Counted from the stretch's first letter, positions 22,746 to 33,699 are shown. The stretch: 64,000 nt of DNA from Cherax quadricarinatus (GCF_038502225.1 NC_091378.1:8330427-8394426), one strand, 5' to 3'. Notes: generated from the sequence alone by a model not told the origin. Made by a program: numbers and translations.

Positions 22746-23469
22746 TTTGCCTCTTGTATCGCTTGTTCACAATTTTTGTATATTATTCGTAAAAAATGGT
22801 TACAGTACCTAGAGCGCTTAAAACAAAGTGTACTTGTCCCCTGACAACTGCCACTAACATTTATCCACCTTTAAAAATAAACCAAAGTGCACAGATGTAT
22901 ATTATGGTCAACGACAATCCACCGAGTAATACCTCGTATCAAAACTCTTCAATCCACCTTCCACCCTTCAACCAACCAGGTTATAACACACATCAAACCC
23001 CCTTAATCCTCTCCCTCCCTCAACCCACCTCACTGAGTTACACTCCACTACAGAACCCCTGGAACCCCCTTGCCAACCCACCAACACCACCCCACTCAGC
23101 AATACACATCAAAACGAGGTGTTTACCTAGCAAAACCACTTCTGTCTGGTGTTGGGCATTAACTCAATTACATTTTTGTGTGTGGGGAGATTTGAGTGTT
23201 TTTCTTGTGGACTGCATCTCTCACACACACCTTAATGATATTAAACACTGCAGCCAGAAGAAATCTTTTTCCCTTGCTTATTTGTGTGTTTTTGTAATGT
23301 GTTTGTGTGTGGTTGTAAAGTGGATTGATACAGGACATTAGAGATGAGCTGATTTAGTTATGAGTAAATGTATGTTTAAATAAAATATATATTGAGAAGT
23401 GGATCAATAATGTCAAACTAAACAATGACACTGAGACAACAAGACACAAGACACTGACATATGTAAATC
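22746..23469. other. no gene recognised
   Basis: Contains an open frame of 181 codons (22796-23341, plus) rich in Pro, Thr, Ser and Asn, with a C-terminal hydrophobic patch. No domain, no conserved motif, composition-driven. Not called as a gene. Confidence 0.35.
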
Positions 23470-23830
23470 TACTATGAGGAGAGAGAAAGGCGGTGAGGAG
23501 AATAAGGGGAGACATAATTACGACATACAAAATTCTAAGAAGAAAAGATAAGGATAACAGGGACAGACTGAACTAAGAGGACAGGATCAAGGGGACACAG
23601 TTGGAAGCTGAAGACAGAGATGAACGAAGTATTTGTTTTGTCTTAGGGTAGTTGAGAAAATGTAGTGACTTGAATGAGACAGTGAAGAAACTCGTTACGC
23701 AGCTTCTAGAATAGATATGGTAAGGTAAGGGACGTCTGAAATCAGTGATGCAGATTAATGTGGTCTGGAAACTGAGCCAAGAGCCGAGTCTCGATCCCTG
23801 CAAACAACTCGTTGAGTACAACGCTGTGAG
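23470..23830 (+). mobile_element. C-family LINE 3' fragment
   Basis: Broken frames give GRHNYDIQN, RDRLN and GTQLEAEDRDE, matching the C-terminal RT region of the C family (DMISTYKI..QLEVEDSDE). It ends with AGCCGAGTCTCGATCCCTGCA, the family 3' UTR, and continues GTTGAGTAC. Unlike the other C copies it is followed by GA-rich rather than (CA)n sequence. Confidence 0.65.
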
Positions 23831-23847
23831 TGCTCTTCGGTGAGAAC

Positions 23848-24150
23848 AGAGAAGAGAGAAAAGAGGGAAGAGAGAAAATAGAAGAGAGAAAAGAGAGAGA
23901 AGAGAGAGAGAGAAAAGAGAGAAAAGAGAAAAAGAGAGAGAAAAGAGAGAGAAGAAAAGAGAAAAGAGTGAGAGAAGAGAGAAAAGATAGAGAGAAAAGA
24001 GAAAAGAGAGAAAAGAGAAAAGAGAGAAAAGATAAAATAGAGAGAAGAGAGAAGAGAGAGAAAAGATAGTGAAAAAGAGAGAAAAGAGAGAGTGAAAAAG
24101 AGAGAAAAGAGAGTGAAAAGAGAGTGAAAATAGAAAGAGAAAAGAGAAAC
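23848..24150. repeat. GA-rich imperfect microsatellite
   Basis: About 300 bp of AGAGAGAAAAGAGAG variants. The long frames over it are low-complexity artefacts. Confidence 0.9.
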
Positions 24151-24269
24151 AGCATTGGTATAATTTCCCTAGAACTCTCTCACTCAACATTGTTCAGAGA
24201 AAAAATTCACACCGAGATATTAATTATTTGAGGTAAAGTCGTGGCTGTTCACTACAGTTACCCATCATC

Positions 24270-24272
<3 letters not shown>

Positions 24273-24324
<52 letters not shown>
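24273..24324. repeat. (GT)n microsatellite
   Basis: About 52 bp of GT. Confidence 0.95.
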
Positions 24325-24326
<2 letters not shown>

Positions 24327-24524
24327 GCAAAAACAAACATCACAGAAGGGTTTTATTCAGACAACGTTTCGCTAATAGGTAAAGAGGTGAGTTGAAGTCA
24401 TCTGTCAAGAACAGACTCACCTGAATGTGATCAGCTGTTGGAACGTTTCTACAAACCGAGGTCACTGTGACTCTGGCTGTTCCCCCTCTCATCCGCACCA
24501 CAACCATCCCCTGATATATGGGTG

Positions 24525-24670
24525 TCCGGAAAAAATCAAAGGAAAAAAAGTCACAGAAAATTAGTCACATTTCGGCTAGGAAAAAAATCACTGAAAAAGG
24601 CATTTTATGTATGTTGCGACTTTTTTCCTGTGACTTTTCTTTGTGATTTTTTTTCCTTGGATCCTGATAT
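24525..24670. repeat. fold-back of AAAAATCAC/GTCAC motifs
   Basis: The left half repeats GGAAAAAA(T/G)TCAC; the right half is its rough reverse complement (GTGACTTTTCTTTGTGATTTTTTTTCC). Imperfect inverted repeat of low-complexity units. Confidence 0.5.
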
Positions 24671-25346
24671 ATGGAGCCAAATAAATTACTGCTCCAATAA
24701 TAAAGAAAAATCACCTTACACATGTACAGTTAAGGAAATTTCTAAGAGGAAACGTCTCGCCACGTTTATTTTACCAATGATCTCTCACATCATATTTTTG
24801 TGCCAAGATTGCTTTACGAGGGCCACTTGTGTTTGAAGGTCCCGGAGCTATAGCCTCGTATTACAACCCAGACACTCAAAGGCCTGTTATCCTGAGTGTA
24901 AAGGGAGCAAAATAAACACAGCAGAAAAACTTTGAATTATATTATCCTTCACCAAGTATAAACAGCAGTATGTACACTATATACACTATATACAGCAATA
25001 GGTATTAGTGCACGCCACGGTAATCAAGGCAAAAATCACAGCCAGTAGAAAGCAGACCACCGTGCTTCAACCAGCTCTAGAATGGAAATAACATGGGTGA
25101 AAACGTGAGTGGTAACCACGTCACGTTCACAGTTGCCAGATCCGCCTTCACCCTGGCTGAGCCTAGACACTGATCTGACGATGGGGCCCCCTTGAATCGT
25201 TATATCCTTAGTTTCTGGTTGGCTGGTTGGGGAGACAGCCTATTTGAGTGTGCTAACATGCTCCCAATAGAGATTACATACTCTTTGCATGCAACACCTC
25301 GTTTGCCTTCCCCTCTTATAATTTGGTACTGATCCGATTCACCTAA
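24671..25346. other. no recognisable feature
   Basis: Nothing identified. Confidence 0.35.
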
Positions 25347-25615
25347 CAGCAACACCCATACTCTAGCACTGGTTCAATATAACTATCAGCAACACCTTCC
25401 CTATTCTGACACTGGATCTATTATTCTACCAGCAACACCTCCCTTACTCTGGCACTGGATCTATTAATCTACCAGCAACACCTTCCCTACTCTGGCACCG
25501 GATCTATTATTCTACCAGCAACACCTTCCTTACTCTGGCACCGGATGTATTATTCTACCAGCAACACCTTCCCTACTCTGGCACCGGATCTATTATTCTA
25601 CCAGCAAAACACTAC
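25347..25615. repeat. 43-bp tandem repeat, about 6 copies
   Basis: Unit CAGCAACACCTTCCCTACTC, TGGCACCGGATCTATTATTC, TAC. The central copies are nearly identical; the first is diverged. Confidence 0.85.
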
Positions 25616-27045
25616 TCACTACTCAGGTAACGTTAATTTCACATCGTCCTTAAGAACGATGAGAAGTTAACAGCCCTACAAACAACAGCACAAGAAATAA
25701 TTGCTTCCCTTGTATATACCTCACTGTCCAGCAATATATGCATTGATAGATCACCCAGTAGTGTACAGCCCGCACTGCAGCAGCTTGCAAATTACGCTAA
25801 GGTAATATATGTATACAGACTATTAGCATTAGATTACACAACGCGTTCAACCCAACACTGACACAGCTGGCTACGCTGAGGCTGCCAACCAAACTTCCCG
25901 ACAACACAGGGTGATCTATGATTCTAAGTCTGTTTTTCAAGCACTTGAGTGTCCTGTCTAGAAAACAGATACGGGAATGACCTAAACATGGCTCAGAAAA
26001 AAGTTTGGAAACCTTCAGTGTAGAAATTACCTGACGACAAATGGCTAAAAGCCGACGAGAACAAATTATTAGACAGTTTTCAGACAGGACCTTAATTGAG
26101 TCTTTTCACCTCTAGAATAAGCTTCAGTCTATTAGAAGCCAGTGAAGGTCCCATCTGCAAATAGAAATCTTAACAACACTGACAAAGAACCTAGATCTTC
26201 TCCTGGAAGGCTGGAAGCTGAGTTAGAAATAGGCAATCCTAACTTAAATATTAAGATTATTCTGCTGAAGAATAACTGTTTTTTGATAAACGAAAGGCTA
26301 CAGATTCTCTATTATCTGATCTGGTCGGAAAGCTGTAGGTAGCATAAAATGTCCTCTAGACTGTGACAATGACTGCCAGAATCAGGCTGGGATGCAGTCA
26401 TCTGTTGCAGATATATGCAGTTACTACAAGAGACCATATTTCTTGCGTAAACTGAGAAAATAGGAGGCACTGGACCATAAACGTTAAATAAATTAATATA
26501 CAGTTGCCTGTGACTTCCTCCGCGATGGAATAAGGCTTTTGGAACCGAGGTTATCCTCATTGTCCGCTCTAAATTTGCTAGCACTAGTTAGCAGCCAAGT
26601 ACCGTCCTTGTTGTATGCAGAGTATACTGCGCTAATGCAAGCAAATATGTAAACAAATCAGGGAACGAATGAGGTTTGAACCCACGGCAGGCGCTAAGCC
26701 TTTATAAATGTAGATTGTTACAACACATGACACTATTGGATGTTACCCAATTTTGGAATTACCAGTAAGGACACACCTAACACCAGGAAGAGTACCAACG
26801 AGATCTTGGGTTGCGAAAATGACTGCTCAACTCCACCAAACACCTCAGTAATAAAATTAAATTGACAAAAGCCATTTTCTACCAACTGTATAGATTCAGA
26901 GAAGCTCAAACTCCGATTAAATTACACCTTCACAAGTCTTGTAGAGTATCAGTGTGTGCCCTTGTCATTGACAACAGAAGCTAACGTGCTTAAATTCCAG
27001 TGCGTCCTGAACGAAGCTCTTCGTTTTGTTTCATATACCACACTG
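25616..27045. other. no gene recognised
   Basis: Mixed sequence. A GGTTTGAACCC motif near 26671 is a possible box B of an old SINE, without a matching box A. No coding domain. Confidence 0.35.
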
Positions 27046-27083
27046 TGAAATTAAGACACATGTGCAACATCTGGGTATCTTTA

Positions 27084-27122
27084 TTGTAGACGTTTCGCCA
27101 TCCAGTGGCTTTATCAATACAA
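27084..27122 (-). ncRNA. predicted hammerhead ribozyme core (U3-A8 form)
   Basis: On the minus strand: TTGTA, TTGATAA, helix II GCCA-CTGGA-TGGC, GAAACGTC, TACAA. TTGTA and TACAA pair perfectly as helix I. The core has U3 and A8 in place of C3 and G8, a paired exchange. Confidence 0.6.
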
Positions 27123-27304
27123 ATTCTAGGACATAACTTGAAGACAGCAGGACTATATACAGAAGATGAGGTAATCAGTCCCTCAACCTAGGAGTAGGTG
27201 GGAAGAGCACCGTAGTCGTGGAGATTCTGAAGCAGAAGCAAGGAGGGACTGATTACCTCATCTTCTGTATATAGTCCTACTGTCTTCAAGTTATGTCCTG
27301 GAAT

Positions 27305-27343
27305 TTGTATTGATAAAGCCACTGGATGGCGAAACGTCTACAA
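27305..27343 (+). ncRNA. predicted hammerhead ribozyme core (U3-A8 form)
   Basis: Same sequence as the minus copy: helix I TTGTA (27305-27309) with TACAA (27339-27343), TTGATAA (27310-27316), GAAACGTC (27331-27338). Predicted cleavage after C27338. Confidence 0.6.
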
Positions 27344-27659
27344 TAAAGATACCCAGATGTTGCACATGTGTCTTAATTTCATCTTGTCGGTATTACATAT
27401 CATTCTTGCACATATACCACACTGACAGAGTCAGAATGGATGACAGGTGTACTACACGTCATAGATACTATCAACGTCAGACTAAACAAGCTCAAGAAAT
27501 GCCAGCTGTTTCGTATGAACTAACTTTAATTGTTCTCTGGGAAAATTCACTCCAGCCGATTAACACCCCAAGTTATGTGATGTGTGAAAGACTTTGCAGC
27601 AGAAAGCGAAGCGCTATTTTCACATGGATGAATAACCAAACCCAAAGATATTAAGGGAC

Positions 27660-28250
27660 GTTCCGGAAGATGACGACTGGACAACTCCAGAAGATGACGA
27701 CTGGACAACTCCAGAAGACGGGGACTGGACAACTCCAGAAGACGACAACTGGACAACTCCAGAAGACGACAACTGGACAACTCCAGAAGACGACAACTGG
27801 ACAACTCCAAAACACGATTTGACAAATCCAGAAGACGAGGACTAGACAACTCCAGAAGACGAAGACTGGACAATTCTAGAAGACAAGGGCTGGATAACAC
27901 CGGAAGACAAGGACTGGATAACACCGGAAGACAAAGACTGGATAACACCGGAAGACGAGGACTGGACAACTGCAGAAGACGAGGACTGGACAACTGCAGA
28001 AGACGAGGACTGGAAAATTCCAGAAGACGAAGACTGGACAATTCCAGAAGACGAGCGAGGACTAGACAACTCCAGAAGACAAGAACTGGATAACACCAGA
28101 AGACAAGGACTGGATAACACCAGAAGACAAGGACTGGATAACACCAGAAGACAAGGACTGGATAACACCAGAAGACAAGAACTGGATAACACCAGAAGAC
28201 AAGGACTGGATAACACCAGAAGACAAGGATTGGATAATACCTGATCCAGG
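27660..28250. repeat. 24-bp minisatellite, about 24 copies
   Basis: Unit (GA)ACGACAACTGGACAACTCCAGA, shifting to AAGGACTGGATAACACCAGAAG in the right half. Because the period is a multiple of 3, frames stay open; the plus strand would read an EDDDWTTP octapeptide, with a stop just upstream (27651) and no start codon. Treated as non-coding. Confidence 0.9.
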
Positions 28251-28747
28251 CTACTTGGAGAGTTAATAAATCCATCACACCTCCTTACACTTGAAAAACC
28301 ACAAAAACCACCGAAGGCAGAAAAACCAAGTCCAGCAAGGTCAAGCGACAAGACACTTGATCTACCACCGTGTGGCCATAACCCTCCTGACCTACAACCT
28401 TCTGCAGTTTCTACCGCAGGGGAAAATAGCCATGAAAATACATACGCACACCCTCCGCGCTTGTATACATGTATGCACCCTTTCATGTATACATGTGTAT
28501 GCAGGGTGGATCGTGTAGTACGGAACCGTACATATTTCGTGACGTAAAATATAAATTACACATCCATTGCGAAGCTCATGTCAAAATGGATAGGTCACTT
28601 AATTTATTTACCACCTCCACCCTCCACATACCTACTTAATCCATTTCCATCCTTCATTATCCTTCTTCTTTCTCCTTCCTTGCCAAGCTAGTCAGTATAG
28701 TCGAACTAGTTGTCACGAGGCTATTGCAATAATGAATTTAAACTAGA
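28251..28747. other. no recognisable feature
   Basis: Nothing identified beyond ATGTATACATG-type dyads near 28470-28500. Confidence 0.35.
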
Positions 28748-28827
<80 letters not shown>

Positions 28828-28992
28828 TACATATATTTTTTTTTATATATAATGGGGTCCACCTCTGGTGTAAATTGTGGGACCCATAGCCTCGGAGAAG
28901 TGGATAAAAAGGCTTCAAGGAAGAATATTTGGATTTCTTCCTGAAGCCATTTGAATATTCCACTTCCCCTACCACCCCATCTTTTAAACATA

Positions 28993-29086
<94 letters not shown>

Positions 29087-29307
29087 CATACATATATACA
29101 TACATATATTCATTCATATATACATACATATATACATACATATATTCATTCATATATACATACATACATATATTCATATATACATACATATATACATACA
29201 TATATTCATTCATATATACATACATATATTCATTCATATATACATACATATATTCATTCATATATACATACATATATTCATTCATATATACATACATATA
29301 TTCATTC

Positions 29308-29392
<85 letters not shown>
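28748..29392. repeat. (TA)n and (TATACATACATATATTCATTCA)n array
   Basis: (TA)n at 28748-28840, about 150 bp of other sequence, then from 28989 a TA tract with CATACA insertions that becomes a roughly 24-bp unit alternating ATACATACAT and ATTCATTCAT (29040-29310), and (TA)n again to 29392. The tyrosine/isoleucine frames are artefacts. Confidence 0.9.
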
Positions 29393-29395
<3 letters not shown>

Positions 29396-29479
29396 CATAT
29401 TTAACATATATTTCATATGTAATGTTGTCTGCGTGTTGATGAAAAAATCGTTATAAATGCCATTTCGTCTGCGAGTCAG

Positions 29480-29780
29480 ATTGCTCAACCTGAGAGATGA
29501 TAATTCTCAACTCTCGTGGAACGAAATATCTGATAACTTTCCTTAGCTACTGAACCTATAGTGAAATACCTAGTGAACCTCCTCACTGTCCCACTCAGGT
29601 CTCCCGGCTTATGGTGACAATTTTCATCCCATGATATATGAAGACGAGGAGGTGCTTGCACCTCCTCCCATGGCAGACATTGGTCTGAGACGCTCCCACG
29701 ACGGGGAGCCACAGCCGGGCCACCTCTTGAAGAGGCCCGGGCCGGGCGACTATACCGGAGAATCTACTACCTACTACCTT
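29480..29780. repeat. GC-rich interspersed repeat with hairpins
   Basis: Contains GAGGAGGTGC-TT-GCACCTCCTC (29646-29667) and a CCGGGCC..GGCCCGG stem near 29715-29742. Base composition is much more GC-rich than its neighbours. I recall similar sequence as a dispersed crustacean repeat but cannot name it. Confidence 0.45.
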
Positions 29781-29824
29781 GATATATGAAGCTCTTTTTG
29801 TGTGACTGAACATAGCAAGGATGC

Positions 29825-30130
29825 ATAGCTAGCTTTTTCCATTATCTAACTGCTATATAGCATAGCTAGTTTTTTTCATTATCTAACTGCTATATAGCAT
29901 AGCTAGCTTTTGTTTCCATTGTCTGCTATATAGCATAGCTAGCTATCGTTTCCATTATCTAACTGCTATATAGCATAGCTAGCTTTTGTTTCCATTGTCT
30001 GCTATATAGCATAGCTAGCTTTTGTTTCCATTATCTAACTGCTATATAGCATAGCTAGCTTTTGTTTCCATTGTCTGCCATATAGCATAGCTAGCTTTTG
30101 TTTCCATTATCTAACTGCTATATATCATAG
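29825..30130. repeat. tandem repeat with alternating unit lengths
   Basis: GCATAGCTAGCTTTTGTTTCCATT followed alternately by ATCTAACTGCTATATA and GTCTGCTATATA. The alternation from about 29880 makes a higher-order unit of about 72 bp. Confidence 0.85.
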
Positions 30131-30305
30131 GGTAGCAGCACACTGGTATATTCAATTTCGGGTAATAAACAAAACGCCAAGACCCTATAATGTAACTTCT
30201 CGTTTGAACAATTCATCTTATTTACATTACTGTAAAATCTGATTGTGTAATGACAGACTTGTAAAATATACAAATTAATCTTCACCCTGATTCTTGTAAG
30301 AAACA

Positions 30306-30392
30306 ATTAGCGGCCCGGGAAGGGGTCGATCACAATTAGCGGCCCGGGAAGGGGTCGATCACAATTAGCGGCCCGGGAAGGGGTCGATCACA
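30306..30392. repeat. 29-bp repeat, 3 perfect copies
   Basis: CAATTAGCGGCCCGGGAAGG followed by GGTCGATCA, three times without change, then a partial copy. Confidence 0.9.
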
Positions 30393-30477
30393 ATCGAAGG
30401 TGTCATGGAGGAATGATATTGCAGTGAGTGAAAATTGGTTGAGATTGATCATCTTGAGAGGAACTTAGATTAAGATG

Positions 30478-31450
30478 TCTCACAGACTATAATATATCAA
30501 TGTGTTTCAGAAAAATCTCTGCAGTATATCAGTGTTTCAGAGAGGCCTATGTGATATATCACAGCTTTTCGGAATTTTTGTTAATTTTTATTATTAACAC
30601 AGCGGCCGTTTCCCACCAAGTTAAATATGTATCTTTACGTTTTAGAAAAACATATTTGTAATATACAATTATTTTTCAGAGATAAGATCTCTGTAAATAT
30701 ATAAGTGATTCAGAGATATGCTCTCTGTAATATATCACAGTGTTTCAGAGACATGATCTAATGTATCACAGTGTTTCAGAAACATGATCTAATGTATCAC
30801 AGTGTTTCAGAGACATGATCTAATGTATCACAGTGTTTCAGAGACATGATCTAATGTATCACAGTGTTTCAGAGACATGATCTAATGTATCACAGTGTTT
30901 CAGAGACATGATCTAATGTATCACAGTGTTTCAGAGACATGATCTAATATATCACAGTGTTTCAGAGACATGATCTAATGTACCACAGTGTTTCAGAGAC
31001 ATGATCTAATGTATCACAGTGTTCCAGAGACATGATCTAATGTATCACAGTGTTCCAGAGATATGATCTAATGTATCACAGTGTTTCAGAGACATGATCT
31101 AATGTATCACAGTGTTTCAGAGACATGATCTAATGTATCACAGTGTTTCAGAGACATGATCTAATGTATCACAGTGTTTCAGAGACATGATCTAATGTAT
31201 CACAGTGTTTCAGAGACATGATCTAATGTATCACAGTGTTTCAGAGACATGACCTAATGTATCACAGTTTCAGAGACATGATCTAATGTATCACAGTGTT
31301 CCAGTGACATGATCTAATGTATCACAGTTTCAGAGACATGATCTAATGTAACACAGTGTTTCAGAGACATGATCTAATGTATCACAGTGTCCAGAGACAT
31401 GATCTAATGTATCACAGTGTTCCAGAGATATGATCTGATATATGACAGTG
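30478..31450. repeat. 31-bp satellite array with diverged flank
   Basis: From about 30735 the unit ACATGATCTAATGTATCACA, GTGTTTCAGAG repeats some 23 times, near-identical in the middle. Left of it are longer, diverged units (about 40-60 bp) sharing TATATCA.AGTGTTTCAGA and TCTCTG. Variant units (GTGTTCCAG, deletion of GTG) recur near the right end. Confidence 0.9.
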
Positions 31451-31874
31451 CTTCAAAGACATGATCTCTGTCAAATATAACTCTGTCTCAGAGGTGGCTG
31501 GAAGGAGGTATATGGAAGGGCCGAGGAAGTGTACGAAATTTTAAGGAGGCACTGAGAGGACAGGAACTGTCACACCCAACAGCCATGTAAGTTCATTAGA
31601 TCTGAATTAAGAATAAGGCAAATGAGCTTGGGGATTTGGCGTGCTGTTGGAGAAACTATATGGTAATGTCCATGAAGATATTCAAGACAACTGGATAAGA
31701 GGACAGCAGTAGGCCTACTGGTTAGGAGCATTGCGGTAGGCCTACTAGATCATAAGCTCTTCACGGGTATCAAGACATCCTTCTTTACGAGTAAGATGTG
31801 GAGGTTGGAGGAGGTAAGAGAAAGAGCGGTAGACTGGAGGAGGAGAGAGATGTTGAAGCTGGAAGAAGGCTGAT
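31451..31874. other. no gene; LINE-tail-like motifs
   Basis: GGACAGCAGTAGGCCTACTGG near 31701 and CGGTAGGCCTACT near 31735 resemble the CR1 tail motif GGCC..TAGGCCTGCTGCAG. Too short to assign. Confidence 0.35.
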
Positions 31875-32070
31875 AGCATTATAGTGCTTCTGTGCAGCAT
31901 TATAGTGCTTCTGTGCAGCATTATAGTGCTTCTGTGCAGCACTCAGTGCAGTGTTATCGTGTTGCTATGTAGTGTTACGTTTCTGTGGTAATACTCTAAT
32001 GCAATATTGTTTCTATGCAATATTACTGTGTTACTATGCAGTACTGCTTCTATACATTATGTTTCTACGC
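31875..32070. repeat. 21-bp repeat decaying rightward
   Basis: Three perfect GCATTATAGTGCTTCTGTGCA units (31877-31940), then increasingly diverged TATTACTGTGTTACTATGCAG-like units. Confidence 0.75.
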
Positions 32071-32451
32071 AAAATTATCTATTTTGAGACATTTTTCTAA
32101 GAAAATTTATTTGAGATAAGTGGATGCACAACGGATGCTGGGAACACCAAAAACAATAACATGACTTGTAAGTGATGTGCTCACGACGTTTTAGTGCAAA
32201 TGAGATGTTAGATGCCACAGCTGGCATCAAATTCAATAAAAAATGATAAATATTTATATTTTTTTTTAACAGTCATCTTCGGAGGCGACCCAAGTCAGAA
32301 TTAACAAATTCTGAGAAACCCACATATACAATAACTACATACAATACCCTTTTTCTGCAATCACGGAGATGCCATCATGAGAACCGTTATATCTCTGTCA
32401 TTTGTTAGGTAAGACACATGTGCAACAGTTAGGAATCTTTATTACGAAACA

Positions 32452-32478
32452 TTTCGCCTACACTGTAGGCTTCTTCAG
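32452..32478 (-). ncRNA. hammerhead-like core
   Basis: Minus strand: CTGAAGA, helix II GCCTACAGTGTAGGC, GAAA followed by T instead of C. Mutated ACGT, so probably inactive. Confidence 0.45.
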
Positions 32479-32726
32479 TCGAGTACAGAAAAGTTGATAG
32501 AAGCAGAAGAGACTTGAAGACGATGTAATCAGTCCATCACCCTTAAAGTTTTGAGGTGGTCAGTCCCTCAGTCTGGAGAAGAGCATTGTTCCATGGAATG
32601 AAACAATATGGAGTTGAAGTGACAGGATGGAGCCTGAGGGACTGACCACCTCAAAACTTTAAGGGTGATGGACTGATTACATCGTCTTCAAGTCTCTTCT
32701 GCTTCTATCAACTTTTCTGTACTCGA

Positions 32727-32753
32727 CTGAAGAAGCCTACAGTGTAGGCGAAA
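32727..32753 (+). ncRNA. predicted hammerhead ribozyme core
   Basis: CTGAAGA (32727-32733), a 7-bp helix II (GCCTACA/TGTAGGC), GAAA (32750-32753), CGTT. Helix I is short: CGA before the core pairs with TCG after the cleavage site. Confidence 0.55.
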
Positions 32754-32985
32754 CGTTTCGTAATAAAGATACCTAACTGTTGCACATGTGTCTTACCTAA
32801 CAACCTGTCGGTATTTTATACCATTTTAATGTTCAATCTGTCAGACACTGCAACACAAGGGTATCTTGGTACAGACCTGAAATCAACTTCGACAACCTCT
32901 ACTAGTGAGAACGACTGGATTTGACAGGGACCTGACCTCCCAACATCTGCGTTCTACTAGTGACCTACGTCTCACCTCCTGGCGC

Positions 32986-32993
32986 TATATAAG
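32986..32993 (+). promoter_or_regulatory. TATA box of family E unit
   Basis: TATATAAG is kept at the same place in E copies at 21985-21978 (minus), 51862-51869 and 63617-63624, about 30 bp before a conserved TTCAGA..CAAGACTA region that could hold the start site. Confidence 0.5.
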
Positions 32994-33148
32994 GCTCCAT
33001 CCTGTCACTTCAACTCCATATTGTTTCAGACTACGGAACAATGCTCTTCTCCAGACTGAGGGACTGACCACCTCAAAACTTTAAGGGTGATGGACTGATT
33101 ACATCGTCTTCAAGTCTCTTCTGCGTCTATCAACTTTTCTGTACTCGA

Positions 33149-33175
33149 CTGAAGAAGCCTACAGTGTAGGCGAAA
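33149..33175 (+). ncRNA. predicted hammerhead ribozyme core
   Basis: CTGAAGA (33149-33155), helix II GCCTACA/TGTAGGC, GAAA (33172-33175), 422 bp downstream of the equivalent core at 32727. Confidence 0.55.
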
Positions 33176-33469
33176 CGTTCCGTAATTAAGATACCTAACT
33201 GTTGCACATGTGTCTTACCTAACAACCTGTCGGTATTTTATACCATTTTAATGTTCAATCTCTGTAAATGTGTGTTTCAATCTCTGTCATTTCTTGGAGT
33301 ACTGAGACTGCAACCCTCCATATGCTAAGAAAGACAGCCTTTCACACTCAGCTATACACAGTTCGCCTACCTAAATTACTTCCAAGAACAAGGAGAAACT
33401 AGTGCCCTAAATATTTAAATTAACAAATACCGAAGGTAACTTACACAAATCATTCCATAACATATCAGT

Positions 33470-33680
33470 ATGTGACCTCAACTCACAGACTTAGGGCTCG
33501 TGGTTCGACCTCCGGCATGGGTGAAAATGTTGGGCATGTTACCATACATGTGTTCCTTTGTTCACTTAGCAGTGAGAAGGTATTTGGGTGTTAGTCGACC
33601 GTTGTGGGGAGAATCCCAAGGGATGTTAGCATAAATTTGATAGAGTCTGGGTATGAAATCGGCTAAGGTGAAATACACCG
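33470..33680 (+). mobile_element. diverged SINE, family A
   Basis: Box-B-like GTGGTTCGACCTCC, then GTATTTGGGTGTTAGTCGACCGTTGTGGGGAGAATCCC, the family A body, and AAATCGGCTAAGGTG. Head poorly preserved. Confidence 0.6.
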
Positions 33681-33699
33681 ATATGTAAATATGACACAC

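Larger units (their letters stand above)
27046..27381. mobile_element. family E palindrome, 139-bp arms
   Basis: 27046-27184 and 27243-27381 are inverted copies with only scattered differences, around a 58-nt centre. Each arm runs from the family 3' end (TTAAGACACATGTGCAACATC) through the hammerhead core to CTGATTACCTCA..CAGTCCCTC. The minus copy extends further 5' into the centre (CTACGGTGCTCTTCC on the minus strand), the plus copy starts at GAGGGACTG. Confidence 0.8.
32402..32803. mobile_element. family E palindrome, 170-bp arms
   Basis: 32402-32571 and 32634-32803 are inverted and nearly identical (two or three differences), around a 62-nt centre. The minus copy continues through the centre to AACTCCATATTG and GGCTCC, i.e. 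to just below the TATA box of the complete copy at 32960. The plus copy begins at CTGAGGGAC. Confidence 0.85.
32804..33262 (+). mobile_element. complete family E unit, head-to-tail after the palindrome
   Basis: Directly follows the plus arm. Both units end with the same CCTGTCGGTATTTTATACCATTTTAATGTTCAATCT segment (32804-32839 and 33225-33260), so this is a tandem. The unit contains TATATAAG (32986-32993), ACTACGGAACAATGCTC, the shared body and a hammerhead core at 33149-33175. No open frame. Confidence 0.8.

Noticed and set aside
22796..23341. 181-codon plus frame as a gene
   Set aside because: Low-complexity Pro/Thr/Ser/Asn composition, no motif, no supporting context.
23573..24190. 205-codon minus frame resembling a membrane protein
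   Set aside because: Ser/Leu/Phe pattern arises from GA-rich repeat; the right part overlaps a LINE shard.
26640..26720. SINE at a GGTTTGAACCC motif
   Set aside because: Single palindromic box-B-like motif without box A or body.
27660..28250. CRISPR-like regular spacing of repeats (also 25347-25615 and 30735-31450)
   Set aside because: Units are contiguous without unique spacers; genome is animal, so these are minisatellites.
27547..28486. 243- and 214-codon minus frames over the 24-bp array
   Set aside because: Repeat translation; no conserved flanking domain.
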